The translations under genes were made by a program, and so were the position numbers. The notes under the pieces are model-generated. The model was not told where the DNA came from and ran no database searches. It saw only the letters and a list, made by a program, of their open reading frames with translations. From Hofstenia miamia (lineage: Eukaryota > Xenacoelomorpha > Acoela): a stretch of DNA of 64,000 bases. Below are positions 13,704 to 25,810 of this stretch, one piece after another. Each line of letters starts with the position of its first letter. Positions within the stretch are counted from its first letter, which is position 1. The stretch lies in the NCBI GenBank assembly GCA_004352715.1, contig SCFE01000050.1, positions 740,599 through 804,598 of the forward strand. The letters run 5' to 3'.

Positions 13704-15137
13704 NAACACGAGACGCAATAAAATATTGAGTCATGAAAAAGATTGCAGATGTAGATAATCGCTCATTGAGTCAAACTGTTGACTTTCTCAGCATTTTCCA
13801 TTTAACGAATGGTGAACAAAGTTTCTAAAAACTGCAATTTTAACCGAATCTACTTTCCATTAAAAGTGTTCGAGATTGCTGATTTTACTTTTATTTAAAC
13901 TGTTTAATTAGATGTTTAATGAACAACACTCACTACCGTAAATACCTCATGGCTTTAGCAAGCATTGTTTGAAAACACTACATTCGAAATGCCTGTTTGT
14001 CTTTTGTTGTAGTAGTAGTTGTTGCTGCTGTTTTTGTTGCTAATCGAATTTCTCTGATCAACATGCTTTAGTTGCATTTGATTAAATGACTCAAGAAACC
14101 AATTTGTAAGAAAATTAACATAGATAACTTCCTTCGTGACATTGACAACTTCACCTGAAATGTATCATATTATATTGCCAACAGAATGTTATTGTAATTA
14201 TAATAAACCATAGCCTACTCATTTAGTAGGCTATGAATAAACATAAACGATGGAAGGTCAAATTTCCAAGTTCAATTCTCAATTTCATGCAGAAAATCGT
14301 ATTCCTGAGAATACTCACTCTGTTATTTTTTTGCATCATTCATATTTTCCATCTTTATTAAAATTTATCAGTCAGTTAGATTCATAAAAGGAAAAGTACT
14401 AAGTAACCTCTTAGTTATCGTCCAATATCTGTCCGCATATTCNCAACATCTGAAAACTTGAAAAATGCTGTCTTTAAATCGAAATTCAAAGAAGTTGAAA
14501 CACTTTTCCTCGTGATGGGAGGCAACGATATTGCCAAGTGAGTTGGAACATATAAACATTATTATTAATGCTAAGACGATAAGCATATTGTTTAATAATT
14601 TAAAAATGCACCAAAAACATTGTTTAACAAGAAATTTTAGAAAATTCATATCAAGTGAAAAAATACTACTTCTTCATTCATATTTAAAGTATTCAAAATC
14701 CCTGTTATTTGCCATTAAATTACATTATTTATAANGATTCATTAGTAATTGATTTAATAAAAAATATAAAATTAGTTACAACCTCATTTAGAAAAACTAC
14801 CAGCCTACGCTTAAAATATTTAATTGTAATAAATATCGGCCATGCCTAGTTTTCTACATCACGGATGTTTCATGTGGAGACCAAAATATATAGTTTATGA
14901 TATTTCATGCTGATGAGACCAAAATTAATAGTTTAGATGTAAAGATAAACAACCAAACTCTCTAACAAATACTCCACATCTTACTGATTTTCCAGCAAGT
15001 TTAGCCGATCGACAGTACCATCTTTTTCTGTTGCAGAGTTTTAGAAGATGCCTGTACTCTTTCCTAAAATATATCGTTGAATTAAAAACTTTTGAAGCCT
15101 TCACAGACAAAGCACACATGTTCTGTCATACATAGAA
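13447..15137 (+). CDS. Candidate exons of an unrecognised plus-strand gene
   Basis: Two blocks fit together: 14421-14539 (acceptor CTCTTAG, reading YRPISVRIF, then TSENLKNAVFKSKFKEVE and MGGNDIA, donor A|GTGAGT) and 14936-15137 (acceptor GTTTAG, reading CKDKQPNSLTNTPHLTDFP, LQSFRRCLYSFLKYIVELK and a TAG). Both junctions are phase 2. A further open block, 13447-13557 (ELGWTFDKVVYVELYTVLVK), precedes them but does not match in phase. A single N at 14443 lies in the first block. Amino-acid content is less biased than expected for random AT-rich DNA, but open stretches of 40-65 codons are common by chance here. Confidence 0.2.
13672..13703. repeat. (TA)n microsatellite ending at a single N
   Basis: About 32 bases of alternating TA stop at an N at 13704. 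Confidence 0.85.
14209..14235. other. Perfect 10-bp hairpin
   Basis: CATAGCCTAC and GTAGGCTATG are exact complements around a 7-base loop in otherwise AT-rich DNA. No T-tract or gene next to it suggests a function. Confidence 0.5.
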
Positions 15138-15185
15138 TCCTCTATTTTTTTATAAAAAACTTTAAATGTTTTTTTTGTTAATTTT

Positions 15186-15262
15186 TAGTGATGTTGAAAC
15201 GATTAATCGATTAACTTAACAACAATTGATTAATCGATTCGCCGATGGATTGTGACAGCCCT
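15186..15262. mobile_element. Short palindromic MITE-like element
   Basis: The block contains CGATTAATCGATTAAC followed closely by TTGATTAATCGATTCG, so most of it can fold on itself. The ends AGTGATGTTGAAAC and GTGACAGCCCT resemble each other only loosely. This style of AATCGATTAATCG palindrome is common in hAT-like MITEs, but no target duplication is visible. Confidence 0.35.
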
Positions 15263-17900
15263 ATAAAAGATATTTCATAAAAAATTCAGTTTCAATTCGT
15301 TTAATTAAAATTCAAAATCAACGGTAATTAAAATTTTCAAAATTTGAATGTCCCTTTGTAATGGATTTAAACAATTTCTTTCAACAGTATAGTAATTATT
15401 CCAGGATTCCATTTCTTTACCAAAGTATTGGGTGAATGCTCCAATAGTTTCTAAAAATTGCCAAAAGCTAGGAATTGTTTTAGTTTTAAAACAAATGGAA
15501 CTTTAAAATTGAATTGTGAATTACTCAATGACACTACACATGATGTCATACATTATTAACAAAAATGATGCATATTTCCTTTTATATATTTATTTAGCGC
15601 GGGGTATGATAGACGGATTTAAAGTTACGGAATCTATATAGCTTTTTCCAAATCAAATCCTAATTTCAAAATCAAAGTGCATATTGAAGTCTAAATTGTC
15701 AATACTGTTTCTTTTAGTAGTTTTCAAAATACAATCATAAATTATTAGCCTTGCATAATTAGTCTAAATCACTTATTTAAAAGGAAGTTCATCTCAATTT
15801 TTTGAAATTTTTTTATTCGAGGATTTATTGTGGTAAGTTCAATTACCCCTGATTTACATAAACCGTAAAAATATTCTTTAATGATCAATAGATTTACTTC
15901 TCTATTACGAATTTTTGCAAGTCAGTAGGGATACTTCCAATAAGAATTGCAGTCACATAAAACGGTATAAACTAAATATTCTTCACCAGTGTTTACAAAT
16001 TCCAACCAAAATCCATACTGAAAGTTGAAACGTTTCAAATTTGCATTTGAAACTTTGAATAGTATTATAATCAAAACTTAATTTGAAGTAGGCCTATGGT
16101 AATTTGATTTTCAAGTATTTTTTAGATTTTGTTCATACTTTTAAGCTTGATTTAGTATTTTCCAATGTACGCAAAACATTTAAAGAAATATAGCCATTTC
16201 TAGCTCAAATCCATAGACATGGAATCAATAATCCTACAATAAAAGCATGTATACATTGCATATATAAAGTCAATGCTATAGAAAACTGAAGATTCATTTA
16301 GCGCCTACTTAAGAGTCATAAATAATGAGTTTTTACGCTATTTTCAAAAATAGGAATTTGTATGGGAAAGGTATGTTATTATTTCAGTTGATATTTTGTT
16401 GAAGTGCAGTGTTGGAAATGAATTATGGGAGGTTGTCTTAATGCCAATCACAGCTGCTTGTTCCATTCTTTAAATTTCAATTTTTTCTTAATATTTTTAC
16501 AAAAATTTTAACAAAATTTGAAAATTAAAAACTTGCTTATGAAACTTTCGCTTTGATTTGAAATTTGAATTTGGTTTAAATATTAAAAGTTTGAGAGTTT
16601 GATTTGAAAATTTGATATTTAAGTTTTTTCAATTTTCGGTTATAGGAAAAACTAATAATTTTCCAACTCTTTTAAGTGAAGAATAATTTAGGGCTCTGCG
16701 TTTATCAAAACAAATTGAAGTATTGGGTTGTTTGTTCTTATATTATTTTCTAAGTATTGTACATCATTGGACATTCGATTCTGCCCGTTATTATTGAGAT
16801 TTCAATTCTTGAAGAACTTCGGTTGTTGAAGATGCCAAAATGCCTTTCAGTTTGTACTGAGTGAAATTTTCTTCTAATTCCTCTTTGTTGCTCAGCGAAG
16901 TAAGCATGTGAACAAGAAAACTTCACAATTGTAGAAACCTAAAGATTTGACATGGATCTCAATAATCTATAGAATTCCATTGCATTTTCCATCATAGATA
17001 GAATTTTTCTGCAATTCACAGTGTCCAATGATTAAACTAAAGTTTAAACTAAGTTGTTCAACTAACAGGTTTTTCTAGCTGTTTAGATATAAATGCTAGT
17101 TTTGTTAAGTGAGTTATGTATAGAACTGTGTCTTCTTAAAAATTTTCAATTTTATTTTATGCTGACAATTAAATATATACAGTATGTATACATTGCGAAG
17201 AAAGAGAATAAAAAATTTTGTTCAGTATCTCCTTTTAACTCGGTTTGACGAAAGCATGTCAATGAATTGTAACTTAAAAGATATCGAATTCTTTGATAGC
17301 AGAGTATCAATACCGGTTTATGAGCCACCTATCGCTTTTTCACAACTGCTTTTTCTACATTAGTTGATAATAATCCCCAACGTTAAAAAATGCGTTTGTT
17401 TCAAACGCTTTTATTTTTAATTTTTTTTCCAATTTATTTCCTTGATCTATGAATTGTGTCATTACTATGTTTATGAAAGGAATGCATTGTAAAAGATTGA
17501 CTTTTAAAATTCGTGTAGAAGCTAAAAAATGCTTATGGTTACAATTTATCTGAGTGATGAAATAGAATTAAATTATTAAGTAAACACCTAAGCAAAGGCA
17601 ATTTTCCGCTTGAAGACTTTGTTGGCAGCCGGTTCCTTTCTTACAAAGCTTTGCAATAGTATGTTTGAAACCATTTCTTGGTTTGTTATGCAATTTACAT
17701 ATGTGGATGCATCAAGGCATTGACAAATATCTAATTTTCGTATATTATATATTCGTATATTTCATAGATTTTGTTTGGAATCGTGTACACTAAAAATGCA
17801 TCCATATATCACGAAAATTCTCATGCCATTACAGAAAAACCTCTTCATTTTCCTAAAATTTGTGTTTTGGTAGGCAAAATCATAATTCCTCCTCTCATCA
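15263..17900. other. No gene seen
   Basis: AT-rich with many TTTGAAATTTG-like simple stretches (16480-16640). I searched here for the missing 5' half of the mariner transposase and did not find it. Confidence 0.55.
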
Positions 17901-17902
17901 TT

Positions 17903-18425
17903 TAAAGTGGTACTATAGATGGCGACAAATACCTCGAAATTTTACACAATCATGCAACTTCTTATCTTAAAAGACATCGAAAATGCAGTTCTACAATCTT
18001 CCAGCAAGACGGTGCTCCGCTACACATCAATAAAATGTTAAAGAATTTTTGCTCGAAGCTCTCACTAATGATAGGATAATCAGTCTGCATTTCCCTAACA
18101 GATGGCCACCACGTTCGCCTGATATTAACCCAGTTGACTTTTGGTACTGGGGAAACCTGAAAAGAATAGTGTGCAGTAGTGGTAATCTATCGTCATTAGA
18201 AGACTTGCAACAAAGCGTGTTAAATGCTGCTGAGCAAATAACACTACATGATGTAACTAATGCTATTGGCAGTTTTCTGGAGGCTGCAGCTCCTTGAAGA
18301 TAGTAATGGTGGTCATATAGAACATATTTTGTAATTTCATGCTATACATCTTTAGTATATACTACAATTCATTGTATTAATAATTTTTGCATATTACTTT
18401 CTGTAGTTATTTATGGAACTCACTG
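17903..18425 (+). pseudogene. Broken Tc1/mariner-superfamily transposase (C-terminal catalytic part)
   Basis: Two plus-strand frames join across one frameshift near 18040. The first (from about 17911) reads TIDGDKYLEILHNHATSYLK and FQQDGAPLHINK, with the second catalytic Asp in QQDGAP. The second (18049-18297) reads VKEFLLEALTNDR, HFPNRWPPRSPDINPVDFWY and WGNLKRIV, with the third catalytic residue in SPD. Spacing between the two Asp residues is about 37, as in DD37D-type elements, allowing for the frameshift. The N-terminal DNA-binding part and first catalytic Asp were not found upstream. The 3' end is probably at the CACTG before a TA run at 18425. It is non-functional as it stands. Confidence 0.85.
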
Positions 18426-18526
18426 TATATATATATATATAGGATATTCTCTTTAAGCTAATCTTATGTTCACGTATATTCATTTTTGGAAAAAATTCTA
18501 TTATATTCGTATATATATATATATAT
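18426..18526. repeat. Two (TA)n runs next to the mariner remnant
   Basis: TA runs at about 18426-18441 and 18511-18527 follow the putative transposon end. TA is the mariner target, so an element may have inserted in, or seeded, the run. Confidence 0.7.
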
Positions 18527-18756
18527 AATCTCAACGCGCTGGGGTACGAAAGATTTTACAAGAAAAACTCAGATTCTTAGACTTTTTTAGAAATGTACAT
18601 ATACAAATTAATGACCTAAGACAGACTTTTAAGAATGTTTGGTAGTTTTCACAGTTTTCTACATGCAACAATATTTATGCCATTTTTGCAACTTTTTTCT
18701 CATTAATTTCCTAAAACGTTTATATTCCACTATATTTCAACACCTCTCCTTCAACT

Positions 18757-19555
18757 ATTCAGGGACTTAATAGAATATAAGGTAAATGGTGTAGTTAATT
18801 GGATTAAGCCTTTCTGCTTGTAGTGCATTGAACATTCTTTACAATTATTCAGGGAATTTGTCAATTTCTACAGCGTTTCACACTAATTTTGCCCTTCTCA
18901 ATGCACAAAATAGTTTTATCGAATATTTTACTGCTTGTGTTATTTGCTGTTCTCCATATTTTCTATTATTGTCTCAACTCCCCTACGTAAATGGTCACAC
19001 CCTCTTATTTAATTATAGAAAAAATGTTTTTTTGTAGATATGAGATCGCCTGTCGTTTAAAATTTGTTTTCAGAATGTAAATTGCAACCTGAATGTAGCC
19101 AATATTTACCCAAAAAGTTATTGAATTTAAAGAATGGAGTAGCATTTCTAGTGTANATTCAGGGACTTAATAGAATATAAGGTAAATGGTGTAGTTAATT
19201 GGATTAAGCCTTTCTGCTTGTAGTGCATTGAACATTCTTTACAATTATTCAGGGAATTTGTCAATTTCTACAGCGTTTCACACTAATTTTGCCCTTCTCA
19301 ATGCACAAAATAGTTTTATCGAATATTTTACTGCTTGTGTTATTTGCTGTTCTCCATATTTTCTATTATTGTCTCAACTCCCCTACGTAAATGGTCACAC
19401 CCTCTTATTTAATTATAGAAAAAATGTTTTTTTGTAGATATGAGATCGCCTGTCGTTTAAAATTTGTTTTCAGAATGTAAATTGCAACCTGAATGTAGCC
19501 AATATTTACCCAAAAAGTTATTGAATTTAAAGAATGGAGTAGCATTTCTAGTGTA
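18757..19555. repeat. About 399-bp direct repeat joined by a single N
   Basis: 18757-19155 recurs at 19157-19555 after an N at 19156, with the second copy continuing into unique sequence. Both copies contain the same 69-codon open frame, which I regard as non-coding. This is the third case of the single-N overlap pattern. Confidence 0.9.
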
Positions 19556-21574
19556 CGGTAATTTTGTACCCCACTTAGTGTTTCACAATGAAACAATGAA
19601 AACTATTATTCGTTTGCATACATTGCTCAAAGTATCAGTTCCAAAAATTATCTATATTACAGACCCACTCATATGAAACAGCAAGATTTGTAGAAAGCTG
19701 ATTGAAGAATTGATTAATTTATGTTTTTTGTATGGTTTTTGTTTATTAAAGCAAGTGATTACCTTCAGCTTCCGAATTATACAAACATAAGAATCATACT
19801 TTTAATCTTTAATGCAAACTTTTATTTTTATTTCAATTAACAAACTATGTGAACTTTTTACGCCAACATAGAAATTCAGATGTTGTCCGTGCTTACATTA
19901 TGTGGTAATTACGTACAAATGGGCTCAATATGAAGTGTAAATGTCAAGATGTGATGCATTGAAGATTTGTTTTAGACATACTAGCGTTTTGTTGATTAAA
20001 AAGCGAATAATTTTACATAATTTAAAGAATTTTGTGGTGCAAACGTCATTTGCACTTATTTTTGTGAGACTGTTTCAAACGGTGGTCACAGAGTACGAAA
20101 TATAAATTGAACGAATTCTGTTAAAAAAATAAATGTTTCCGATAATTAGTTTTTGTAAACTAATCCTACTTTTAATTCACAATAAAGACTGACGAGTCAT
20201 CTGGTGAAATAAGCCTGTAATTATCTTGCTAAATTATCTATTATCTACTTTTAGCGAGTTGCTTACATGTATTAACCATTTTTGTTTCAATACTGTATAG
20301 TGGAGATCTGTTTATTACCAACCATTGTGTTGATCATCAATTTTTCTCAATTGATTCATTCTTTCTGTGTGTCAAATGAGGGCAAACCTTAAAATTCAAA
20401 TGTATATCTTCAATTTTATTTACTACAAATGATACCAACGACCATTGTTTTATTCAAATGTGTACTGCAATTTATCATCCTAAAATATTTTCAACATCCA
20501 GTTGTGAAACGATTCAACCTTGTTTTTATATGATTGGCGAATTTCAATTGCTGGACCTTTGGGCACCGAATATTAAGATAGTTACCAAGAAACAATCTAA
20601 CCATAATCTTAAAACAAACACTTTTAAACTATTTTGCGATTACACAACATAATGGGCTTGTGTGAAACCATGTTCTGATTCCATTGTTCCGCGTACATAT
20701 TTTCGGTATCCAAATTTCTTTGTGTCCAAAAATCCAAGTCTTAAGTTCCTTGGCTAAATCTCCTGCGTTCAAATTCCGTGGAATATCAACTTTGTCGGTT
20801 ACTTATTTATTGCCGATTTTTGGGTTCAACGTTCACTTTTATTTAGCTTTGTGCGTGAATTGAGAATATCTATTCTGACTACGTGCACATATACGCAGCA
20901 AAAAAATTTAATTAAACAATTGTGCAAATGGATTTCGCTTCTTTTTTAAGTTTAACGCTTGCGAAATTTTTAACAGTTTGTGTAATTCTTTTATGAAATT
21001 CTTGCATTTCAATCGCCTATATTTTTTGTAAGAATTAAAAATGTAATATATTCAATTAACAGTAGAAGCTAGAACGACCTCTAATTTTCTATAATCCCAA
21101 ATTTAACTCACCGTTTTAGTATTTTCAAAGTTTATCGCAAAACAGCAATGATTTTGTAGTTAACAACACTCTAATTTTCATTTTCTGATTGCTTTGATTG
21201 GTTGCATAACGTTTTTGCATTATCAGTCAAATAGATGCATATTAGACGTCGTACTTTCTTTAATAAGGAAGTCACTAAAATTTACAGCTCAGCCAATCGA
21301 CAATTCTTACCGAAATTTTTTTAAGAATAATAAGTACAGCTAGAACAACAGCACTCTGAACCAATAGTTCAAGAAAAATATGTACGCTTACAGTTAAATG
21401 GTATGCAAATCATTTTTGACTTTTTGAACTGTGATATTTAAACCTCCTAAAATGCAATTAAAATTTTGTTCTCAATGCACATGCTGAGTTAGTGCACATC
21501 TTCCGATTCTGGACTTGAATCAATAACACTGGTAATAAGCACCCACTTTGCATCTACTGTTGTGTCATTTTTAA

Positions 21575-21662
21575 CACTAGAAGCGACGGCATTTGCTATC
21601 ACCTATGCAAAAACATTACAATTTCGGTTTCGGGGCAATTGTCCCATTTGGCGCTTCTAGTG
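21575..21662. mobile_element. 88-bp piggyBac-like MITE at a TTAA site
   Basis: It is flanked by TTAA on both sides (21571-21574 and 21663-21666). The ends are perfect inverted repeats over 11 bases, CACTAGAAGCG...CGCTTCTAGTG. TTAA duplication and such termini are the hallmark of piggyBac-family transposition. It is too short to encode anything, so it would move only with a transposase supplied in trans. Confidence 0.75.
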
Positions 21663-21866
21663 TTAAATCCACAGGAACTACATGTAAATCCTCACCCACA
21701 ATTATAAAACCTCAATCCGCAACCATTGCAAAATACTTAATACTTCATACTATATATATATATATATATGAAATTTATTATAAGAACTAGTATTTATTTA
21801 CAATTGTTTCAAAATTTGTTATGAAATCCAACTGTTTGCTCTTAGCATAACCATCTCAACAGTGTC

Positions 21867-22376
21867 CAGAGTTGGAATTGAGCCGATTTATTAGGGGCAA
21901 GCCCCGTCCGAGCCAACTCCTCATATTTTTCTTTTACACCATTGACACTGTATTGTGTTTCATAGAGGTCTGGAAGCATTGCACGGTGAATGTGATTGGA
22001 TAATGCATTGATTAATGTTAATGCTAATTCAATTGAGTTTACCTTAATTCGACAAACGTGCTATATATGTCACATTTATTATTGTATGTATTTGCTACAC
22101 CACTAATTAAGCTATTCGCAATATCCCATTAACAGTGGTGGTCACTGGACACAACCACCTCTTTTATCATGGGGAGAAGTCAGTTTTTTACATTTTAAAA
22201 AAATTAATGTTACAAGTTTTGCATCAGTCAACAATGCAGGGCTGATTGTTTAAATTGAATATGTCTTATCATTTGCAGACTTTAAGTTTTCACTTTAGTT
22301 TTTCCTTTTCTTCAGGCAAATTATAACATTTTACCCGAGCCTGGCCCATACTTATGCCTGCTCAATTTCAACTCTG
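21867..22376. mobile_element. 510-bp hAT-like non-autonomous element with a perfect 8-bp target duplication
   Basis: Target duplications ACAGTGTC at 21859-21866 and 22377-22384 are identical. Terminal inverted repeats are CAGAGTTGGAATTGAGC and the complement of GCTCAATTTCAACTCTG, 16 of 17 matching. An 8-bp duplication with CAG termini is diagnostic of the hAT superfamily. No transposase frame is present. Confidence 0.8.
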
Positions 22377-24052
22377 ACAGTGTCTGTAAGCGTAAAACAC
22401 ATTGCAAATAGATATTCACATAATCTCTAGAATTTAAGCACAAGCTCTTTGCAAATTTAAAAAAACGAGACTTCTTCGTTATTTACTAGACTGTACACAG
22501 AAACATTTTGCAATTCAAAAGCTGTAGAAACTATTGATAAAGGTAACCTGTTTTGTAGTGGAACCAGTGATGGATTTAAGGGGGCCTTCGCCCTCTTTGG
22601 ATGCGATAAAGGGATGCCAATTCTATTATTATTTTGCATTATATGCATAAGCCTTTCTATACTGTGGCCTGGCGATGTGTTAACGAATCTGCATACATCC
22701 TCATTACCTGCTTATTATTTTTTACCATCTAATCCATACCCGTCGTGATGCCCTCGTCATGCTAAGTAGCATTTGAATTACATATAGTCAAGTACAATGT
22801 CTTCTTTTATTGATTTCATGTGCTAGGCAATTATTTGTCTTGTCATATTTGCTGTGAAGCAACTAAATGCTCTCATAATTGTTATGTGTAGCATTCTTTA
22901 CCATACATATTTGTATTTTCCCTCCATAGTTACTGTTATATTTTTGAATATTTGTGAATAACTTTTCCTTTAAAGACAGTAGTTATTTTGCTATTTGAGT
23001 AAATTAAGACAAAATATATGACTAATTTGTTAGGCGTAATAACTTTATGCATTCCGTTGACAATCAAGCCAAGGAAACACTTCTTCATGTATAGTTTTTC
23101 TTAGTTTATTCACTAAGAAACCTTTGGAAAACCATTCCTTTAATTGCAGCTTAAATAACTCTTCTGCTTGTGATCACAATCGTTCGCCCATGCACCCACG
23201 TGTTAATATTTGTTCCAACTTCATGTCAAGTGAAAAATTCTGAAAAATATGTTTACTGTTTGTTCACGTAAAGTTCATCGTTTTGGTTTTGATTTGACAA
23301 AATTATGACAGTGGCTTAAAAACAATGTTATGGAATTTGTTGAACTTTGTTGAAATTTATTTTTGTATATGCTTATGTTTAACTTTTATAACTGGTAGCA
23401 TTCGAAGATTGTTCAACAAAGGTGTTGTTATGAATTTCCTATTGAAAACTCTTTATAATTGGTGCACCCTAAAAACCTATAATTCTTGTATTCATCAGAT
23501 AGAACAACTGTTACTAAACACCGTAATGGGACATCTCATTGCCAGAATTCTTAATTGGTGCATGTAATATGTCACAATTGCCTTGCTATTATTTTATTGT
23601 GTAGAAACATTTTAAAATTTTATCACACTTGCTTCTATCTTTCTAAATAAACTAAAAGCAAAAAACTTTTAATATTTTGCAATTATAAATGCAAATATCT
23701 ATTCAAGAGTTAAAATTCAGAAACATTTTTACAGACTTTAAGCGTTTCTTCAAAAATATTTTAAGCTATTATAACTCACAAAGTAATGAAGATATTTTAA
23801 AACATCACAGTATAGATAATTTTTTCATTTACATGTATTTTCATTTTTAATTTGTGAACAGATTTTCACCATAACATGGGAACCTATTTACCCATAGTTG
23901 CGCATATATCCAAGGATTTTCAAAATTCTTAATATTTTTGCAGAAAAAAAATTTGACAATGTGAACAAATCCGAGTGTAACCATATTGTTGCGCTGAGAT
24001 ACTAAATTTTAAATTGCACACCAATATGGACACTGAGATACTGTTTTGAATC

Positions 24053-24325
24053 TAGTGGCGTAGCCAGAAACCAAATAGAATATTTATCATGGGAACAGAC
24101 AACGTCACATCAGGTGATACTGCGCAGTTTTGAAGATGAAACAAGACCGTAAGTATCAATTGGGTTTAACTCTAAGTTAGTTGGGTGCTTGGATTTGATG
24201 TCACCATTGAACGAAACAATGTTAGTAATACCAATTCCGGGGCAAAAGAGAATTTTCTACTTAGATTATTTCTTTAGATAGACAGTATGTAATCTATTCA
24301 GGGATCCCTCAAAACTACGCCACTG
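24053..24325. mobile_element. 273-bp hAT-like MITE of the CAGTGGCG type
   Basis: The left end is TAGTGGCGTAGCCAGAAACC and the right end is AAACTACGCCACTG, giving inverted repeats of the (C/T)AGTGGCGTAG type common in hAT MITEs. The flanking 8-mers TTTGAATC and ATTCAACC agree at only five positions, so the target duplication is decayed or the boundary is off by a base. Confidence 0.6.
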
Positions 24326-25189
24326 ATTCAACCTGAATAACACAAACGTGTCAAGTTGATCTTGAATTGTTAAATATTAAGTTGAAAACCAAAGTGAAAT
24401 ATCTGTTTATCCATGGTTCACTGCGATGTTTAGTTTTGTGTTAAAACGCCGATAAGTAAACATTGCAAGGATCCATGGTTTAGCTAACTCTTACTTCAAG
24501 ATAATAAGAGTTATACCACAAATGACGTGACGGCATCTAGTTTGAGCAATGAAACTTGAGGATTCAGAATAAGTTTGAGTTCAATTTTTTATTTTTCTTT
24601 AAATGACCTAGTCTTAATCTTGCACAAAGTTACCAACGCAATTTGCATAAAGTTTCATATGGAATGTAAATTTTAAAGATTTTAAGGTCAATTCTGGAAA
24701 GCTAAATTAACTTTCTCTTTCATGAATGCATAATAACTTTTTGGTAAGTTTTTATTTGACAACAAACATTTTTCGATGTTGAAGTTTTTAGTTCAATGAC
24801 ATATAAGATAATGTTTAAACATATAATTTTCTAACAAATTTCTTTCAATGAGAATGTTAAAGTTTTTATTGTTACAAAATACTCTGTGAAATCAATAAAC
24901 TTTTCTGAAGTTAATTGAGAGACATAACATAAAGCATTGTGCAGCTATATTATCTCAACACCTATTATGTCAATGTGCTATTCTAACAATACAAAGAGCT
25001 TCTCTAAAGTTTTTCTTTCCATCGTAAGAAAAAGTATTGATTCAACACTGATTTCAATAACGTTTCACGTGCCTAATCACTCATATTTGTTTCTTGGCGT
25101 AAGTGTATATTGTGATAATTATGAAATAGTTATTCAATGTATAAAACTTTCGTATTTTGTTAAAGTACTACAGTGACAAGTTTGAAACA

Positions 25190-25525
25190 AATCAAATTAC
25201 AAGCAATTATCAATCAATTATTAATCTGCTAAGTCAATTATCAATTTTTATCAATTATCTCGTCGGATATTGAACGCTATCAATATTCTTTTCAACTCTT
25301 TTTCAAGAAAATATCGAAAGCAAAAAGAACACGTGTATAAGCAATAATCTATAACAACTGTATAAAACATTAATTGGCGAAAGGACTTTGGGTTCGAACA
25401 AAACAAACCTTACGCGTTTGGGTATTGCAAGCAATTTTGACAGTAACTGTATGTTGATAATTGATAATTGAATCGATTTTGGCAGTTGAATCAATAAATT
25501 ATTATCAATTCGCAATCAAATAATC
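25190..25525. repeat. Loose inverted repeat rich in CAATTATCAATT
   Basis: The left side (25195-25260) has repeated CAATTATCAAT and the right side (25452-25512) has repeated ATTGATAATTG, so the flanks could pair imperfectly over about 50 bases. It may be an old MITE. Low-complexity AT sequence alone could also produce this. Confidence 0.3.
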
Positions 25526-25810
25526 GAACATGAGAATGTGGAAAAGTTTTGTTTTGAGTACAAGAAAAGTACTTTCCCCTATCAATTTTGCTCCAAATTG
25601 TTGAATATTTACGATATTGATCAGAAACCATAACCTGGATTTTTGAGAGCCAAGGTAAAGCTCTTTTAATGTTCTAGAAGAAATCGTAACCACTAACCCA
25701 CTAATTGGAAGGTTTAGCAAAATCATATCTTTAAAGTATTTTGTTATTACTTTAGCGGATATTGCCACTTCACCTTCCTGTACCGTGTACCCGAGAGTGA
25801 GACACGTCAT
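25505..25810 (-). CDS. 101-codon minus-strand ORF, unrecognised
   Basis: This is an uninterrupted ATG frame starting MTCLTLGYTVQEGEVAIS, with moderate composition and a hydrophobic segment RLWFLINIVNI. It ends inside an inverted repeat rich in ATTATCAATT (see 25200-25525). In DNA of this composition a frame of this length is expected a few times per window by chance, so it is listed only as a possibility. Confidence 0.15.
   Translation of the reverse strand: MTCLTLGYTVQEGEVAISAKVITKYFKDMILLNLPISGLVVTISSRTLKELYLGSQKSRLWFLINIVNIQQFGAKLIGESTFLVLKTKLFHILMFDYLIAN

Noticed and set aside
18828-19437. Pair of identical 69-codon frames
   Set aside because: Same situation: they lie in the 399-bp repeat joined by an N, and the translation is rich in F, N, S and L as random AT-rich DNA would be.
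18757-19676. Possible CRISPR-like or satellite array
   Set aside because: Only two long copies, without spacers, in a eukaryotic genome.
25370-25440. GGGTTCGAAC resembling a tRNA B box
   Set aside because: No acceptor stem, A box or anticodon arm can be folded around it.
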